Shown piece after piece: positions 5,273 to 7,809 of a stretch of 7,809 nucleotides of DNA. This DNA comes from Acidobacteriaceae bacterium. Lineage in GTDB: Bacteria > Acidobacteriota > Terriglobia > Terriglobales > Acidobacteriaceae. How positions within the stretch are numbered: the stretch's first letter is position 1; each line of letters starts with the position of its first letter. The stretch covers positions 1 to 7,809 of the forward strand of contig JASHYS010000078.1 of assembly GCA_030042915.1 (NCBI GenBank). The letters run 5' to 3'. The notes beneath the pieces were generated by a model. It saw only the letters and a list, made by a program, of their open reading frames with translations, ran no database searches and was not told the DNA's origin. Position numbers and translations under genes: made by a program.

Positions 5273-6394
5273 ATGGCGCAGCGGATCGCGTTGCTGGCTT
5301 TCGCGTGCGCCGTCACGTCGGTCTTCACAGCCTGCGGCATGCCGGGTGCGCCTCAGCCGCCCTCGCTGAACCTCCCTGTTCCGGTCAGCGATCTCTCCGC
5401 CGCGCGGACCGGCGACCAGGTGGCGCTGGCCTGGACCATGCCCACGAAGAGCACAGATAAAACGCTGCTCAAGGGCAATATAACCGTGCGCGTGTGCCGC
5501 AATGAATCCCCTTCCACGAGTTGCACCGCCGCGGCGACGCTCGAGCTCGCTCCCGGCGCAACCGGAGCTTTCACCGACACGCTGCCCACGCCACTCGCTT
5601 CAGGCACTCCGCGCGTTCTCAGTTATTCTGTCGAGCTCGACAATCGCAAAGGCCGCTCCGCGGGCCTTTCCAACGCCGCGCAAATTCTGGCCGGCCAGGC
5701 GCCGGCCGGGGTCACCGGGCTCAGCGCTGCAATGCGGCGCGACGCGGTCCTGCTTCGCTGGAATCCGGCCCCGGCCGGCTCACCCCCCACGTTCATCCGG
5801 ATGGTGCGCAAGCGGCTCAGTCCGCCGGCTCAGAAACCCGCCCCGCAAAACATCACGCAAGGTCTGCTTGCGCCTCCCGCCGAGCCGGAGGAGCAAACCC
5901 TGCTGGTTGAAGCCGAGGCGAACACTGACCGCGCTCTCGATGCAGACATTCGCATCGGCGAGACCTACGAGTATCGCGCACAGCGCGTCGCTCGCGTCAC
6001 GGTGAACGGCCAGACGCTGGAGCTGGCCTCAGCGCTGTCGCCTCCGCAGCGTGTTGAAGCCATCGAAAGTTTTCCTCCGGCCGTGCCCAGGGCTCTGGCC
6101 GCAGTGGCGACGCCTGCTGAAAACGGCGCGAGCGCGGCGATCGACCTGAACTGGCAACCCAACACTGAACCCGATCTGGCAGGCTACATCGTTTACCGGC
6201 GCGAGCCCGGAGGGTCAGGAGCGGAAGCGGAATGGCAGCGCATCTCGCCCGCGCAGCCAGTTGCCGAACCTGCCTATCACGATGACCATGTGCAGCCCGG
6301 CCACACCTACGCGTACGCCGTGAGCGCGATCGACCAGGAGGGCCACGAAAGCGACCGCTCGGCCGAAGCCCAGGAGACGGCCGCCTCGCCGTAG
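5273..6394 (+). CDS. Lipoprotein with three fibronectin type III-like domains
   Basis: Predicted exported lipoprotein. From the ATG at 5273 the N-terminus is MAQR, a hydrophobic core, then FTAC with Cys21 as the lipidation site (first position Phe rather than Leu, still acceptable), followed by a Pro-rich spacer. Three beta-sandwich repeats follow: about 36-140 (starts PVSDLSA, has VALAWTMP, ends YSVELDNRKGRSAGLSN), about 143-263 (GVTGLSAAMRRDAVLLRW, ends YEYRAQRVARV) and about 268-371 (PRALAAVATP, LNWQPNTEPDLAGYIVYR, TYAYAVSAIDQEGHESD). The last matches the FN3 pattern best. Such domains usually mediate protein or carbohydrate contacts; no catalytic motif is visible, so an envelope binding or scaffolding role is inferred. 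An alternative ATG at 5249 would add 8 residues (MQCGKNLE) and weaken the signal peptide. It sits 141 bp after the helicase gene and only 21 bp before the FAH gene, so it is probably co-transcribed with the latter. Confidence 0.85.
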   Translation: MAQRIALLAFACAVTSVFTACGMPGAPQPPSLNLPVPVSDLSAARTGDQVALAWTMPTKSTDKTLLKGNITVRVCRNESPSTSCTAAATLELAPGATGAFTDTLPTPLASGTPRVLSYSVELDNRKGRSAGLSNAAQILAGQAPAGVTGLSAAMRRDAVLLRWNPAPAGSPPTFIRMVRKRLSPPAQKPAPQNITQGLLAPPAEPEEQTLLVEAEANTDRALDADIRIGETYEYRAQRVARVTVNGQTLELASALSPPQRVEAIESFPPAVPRALAAVATPAENGASAAIDLNWQPNTEPDLAGYIVYRREPGGSGAEAEWQRISPAQPVAEPAYHDDHVQPGHTYAYAVSAIDQEGHESDRSAEAQETAASP

Positions 6395-6402
6395 CGCGAC
6401 GC

Positions 6403-6410
6403 AAGGAGGT
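6403..6410 (+). promoter_or_regulatory. Strong Shine-Dalgarno of the FAH gene
   Basis: AAGGAGGT is fully complementary to the 16S rRNA 3' end and sits 5 nt before the ATG at 6416. It is by far the strongest ribosome-binding site in the window and fixes this start. It contrasts with the weak sites of the helicase and lipoprotein genes. Confidence 0.85.
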
Positions 6411-6415
6411 TTCCA

Positions 6416-7234
6416 ATGAAATACTGCCGGTTCCGGTTGGGCGGCCAAAGTTTTTACGGCGCGGTGCAAATGCGCGCGGGCGAATTGCGCATCATTTCCC
6501 TGATCGACGCGCCCGAAGAAGACCTGGCCTATCGCATCGAGCATGGCAGCGCAACTGCCGGGAGTTTCCACTTCGAGCCCATGCCGCTGAGCCAGGCCGA
6601 TTTGCTGCCGCCGGTCAAGCCGACAAAAATCATCTGCGTCGGTCGCAACTATCGCGAGCATGTCAGCGAGCTCAGCAACCAGATGCCTGCCGAACCGCTC
6701 CTCTTCTTCAAGCCGCCCTCATCGCTTCTCAGTCCCGGCGGCGTGGTGCGTTTGCCTCCCGCGTCAGAGCGCGTGGACTTCGAGGGCGAACTGGCGCTCG
6801 TCATCGGCCGTCGCGCTCGAGGACTGAAGCCCGAAGACGACTGGCGCAAAATCGTGCGCGGTTTTACGCTGGCTAACGACATCACGGCTCGCGACCTGCA
6901 AAAGAAGGACACGCAGTGGACGCGCGCCAAGGGATTCGATACGTTTTGCCCGGTGGGCCCGATCGTTAGCGACGAGCTCGACCTCGACAGCGGAGTCAGC
7001 ATCGAAACGCGAGTCAACGGCGAACTGCGCCAGCGCGGATCCACGCGCGACTTCATCTTCCCGGTTCCGGCTCTACTAAGCTACATCACGGCCGCTTTCA
7101 CGCTCGAGCCGGGCGACCTGATCCTCACCGGGACGCCGTCGGGCGTGGGGCCTCTGGCCGCAGGCGATCGCGTCGAAGTCTCAATTCCTGGATTAGGCGT
7201 GCTTTCAAACGCTGTCGAAACCGAAATAGCGTAG
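6416..7234 (+). CDS. Fumarylacetoacetate hydrolase (FAH) family protein
   Basis: A 272-residue member of the FAH superfamily, metal-dependent cytosolic enzymes that hydrolyse, decarboxylate or isomerise beta-keto acid type substrates (acylpyruvases, oxaloacetate decarboxylases and 5-carboxymethyl-2-hydroxymuconate isomerases). A small N-terminal domain (about 1-67) precedes the catalytic fold beginning KIICVGRNYREHVSE (71-85), with His82 at the expected active-site position. The metal-site acids are visible: Glu123 and Glu125 in DFEGELALVIG and Asp155 in NDITARD. Other hallmarks are KGFDTFCPVGP (172-182) and LTGTPSGVG (237-245). Length and order fit the bacterial YcgM/HpcE-like group. The exact substrate cannot be read from sequence, and the neighbours (an FN3 lipoprotein and a transaldolase) do not define a catabolic pathway. 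Translation is probably efficient because of the upstream AAGGAGGT. Confidence 0.93.
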   Translation: MKYCRFRLGGQSFYGAVQMRAGELRIISLIDAPEEDLAYRIEHGSATAGSFHFEPMPLSQADLLPPVKPTKIICVGRNYREHVSELSNQMPAEPLLFFKPPSSLLSPGGVVRLPPASERVDFEGELALVIGRRARGLKPEDDWRKIVRGFTLANDITARDLQKKDTQWTRAKGFDTFCPVGPIVSDELDLDSGVSIETRVNGELRQRGSTRDFIFPVPALLSYITAAFTLEPGDLILTGTPSGVGPLAAGDRVEVSIPGLGVLSNAVETEIA

Positions 7235-7284
7235 GCCCCCGAGGGATGCAACCGGCTTTCACACGTCGCATCCTAAGGAGGGGG

Positions 7285-7290
7285 TAAACT
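7285..7290 (+). promoter_or_regulatory. Putative -10 element of the transaldolase gene
   Basis: TAAACT in the 102-bp gap between the FAH gene and the transaldolase gene, 46 bp before the ATG at 7337. The closest -35-like sequence, TTTCAC, is too far away (22 bp). The case rests on recurrence of this hexamer in front of other genes in the window. Confidence 0.3.
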
Positions 7291-7336
7291 GTTGCAGTAG
7301 GAGGCGAGCTGCCACCTATTCCCCGGAGGAGAAAAC

Positions 7337-7809
7337 ATGCCGGAAAACCTTCTTGAGCAATTGCGGAAATATACCGTTGTGGTTGCCGACACCGGCGACA
7401 TGGAAGCGATGGAGCAATTCCATCCCCAGGATGCCACGACCAATCCCTCGCTGATCACCACGGCGGCACAGATGCCGCAATATCAGCCCATTGTGGACGG
7501 CGTCTTGATGGATGCGCGCAAAGAGCTGGGTGAGGGCGCGACCGATCAGGCAGTCGCGAACCTCGCTTTCCAGCGGCTGGCCATCGCCTTCGGCAAGAAA
7601 ATTCTCAAGATCATTCCGGGCCGCGTTTCCACCGAAGTTGACGCCCGCCTTTCGTACGACACCGAAGCTACGATTGCACAGGCGCGCAGCATCATCGCGC
7701 AGTACGATGCAGCAGGCATAGGCCGCAATCGTGTGCTCATCAAGATCGCTTCAACCTGGGAGGGCATTCGCGCCGCCGAGATTCTGGAGAAGGAAGATAT
7801 CCATTGCAA
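7337..7809 (+). CDS. tal: Transaldolase, N-terminal part (runs off right edge)
   Basis: Transaldolase moves a dihydroxyacetone unit from sedoheptulose 7-phosphate to glyceraldehyde 3-phosphate in the cytosolic non-oxidative pentose phosphate pathway, linking it to glycolysis. The first 157 codons plus two bases are present, roughly half of the usual 315-320 residue TalB-type enzyme. Visible hallmarks: VVADTGD (15-21, Asp18), DATTNPSLI (32-40), [18 protein letters not shown] (89-106) and [15 protein letters not shown] (134-148), where Lys136 is the Schiff-base lysine. The N-terminus [17 protein letters not shown] identifies the classical TalB/type 1 group rather than the short MipB/TalC form. 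The ATG at 7337 follows GGAGGAG (7325-7331) with a 5-nt gap. It lies 102 bp after the FAH gene with no convincing terminator between, so read-through and a local promoter are both possible. Confidence 0.96.
   Translation, partial: MPENLLEQLRKYTVVVADTGDMEAMEQFHPQDATTNPSLITTAAQMPQYQPIVDGVLMDARKELGEGATDQAVANLAFQRLAIAFGKKILKIIPGRVSTEVDARLSYDTEATIAQARSIIAQYDAAGIGRNRVLIKIASTWEGIRAAEILEKEDIHC

Noticed and set aside
7244..7273. GGATGC / GCATCC inverted repeat after the FAH stop codon, possible terminator
   Set aside because: Only 6 bp with an 18-nt loop and no T-run; probably chance.

Overview
The window is about 7.8 kb of GC-rich bacterial chromosome with tightly packed genes on both strands. The ribosomal protein L1, the PcrA/UvrD helicase with a C-terminal Tudor-like tail, and the neighbouring FN3 lipoprotein, FAH-family and transaldolase genes read most like an Acidobacteriota (Terriglobia-type) genome. 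That assignment rests on remembered similarity, not on a search. Nothing in the window marks it as phage, plasmid or transposon: I see no transposase, integrase, tRNA or CRISPR repeats.

Left arm, minus strand (positions 2334 down to 1). Two tandem genes encode related small secreted proteins of identical length (208 aa each, start and stop offset by exactly 800 bp). They are followed by rplA, whose stop codon is cut by the left edge. In most bacteria rplK lies directly upstream of rplA. Here that place is taken by the secreted paralogues and a roughly 200-bp leader. The leader holds a plausible promoter (TTGCAA, 17 bp, TACTAT), a hairpin at the predicted 5' end of the mRNA, and a second hairpin with a GAAA loop close to the start codon.

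Centre. A 241-bp divergent intergenic region (2335-2575) separates the secreted-protein pair from the pcrA-type helicase gene. It contains an AT-rich stretch and a perfect 9-bp inverted repeat with a 7-bp spacer, a good candidate operator.

Right arm, plus strand (2576 to the right edge). The order is ATP-dependent DNA helicase (TTG start), a lipoprotein with three fibronectin type III-like domains, an FAH-family hydrolase/isomerase 21 bp behind it with a near-perfect Shine-Dalgarno sequence, and the first 157 codons of a transaldolase. TAAACT or TAGACT, a -10-like hexamer, lies in front of three of these four genes. No convincing intrinsic terminator separates them, so a partly shared transcript with internal promoters is plausible.

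Most of the window is core housekeeping. The least explained part is the secreted paralogue pair: N-terminal halves have diverged while the 3' coding halves are almost identical at DNA level in places. Unusual palindromic elements lie around the pair. I found no clear evidence of a defence system or other dramatic new machinery.
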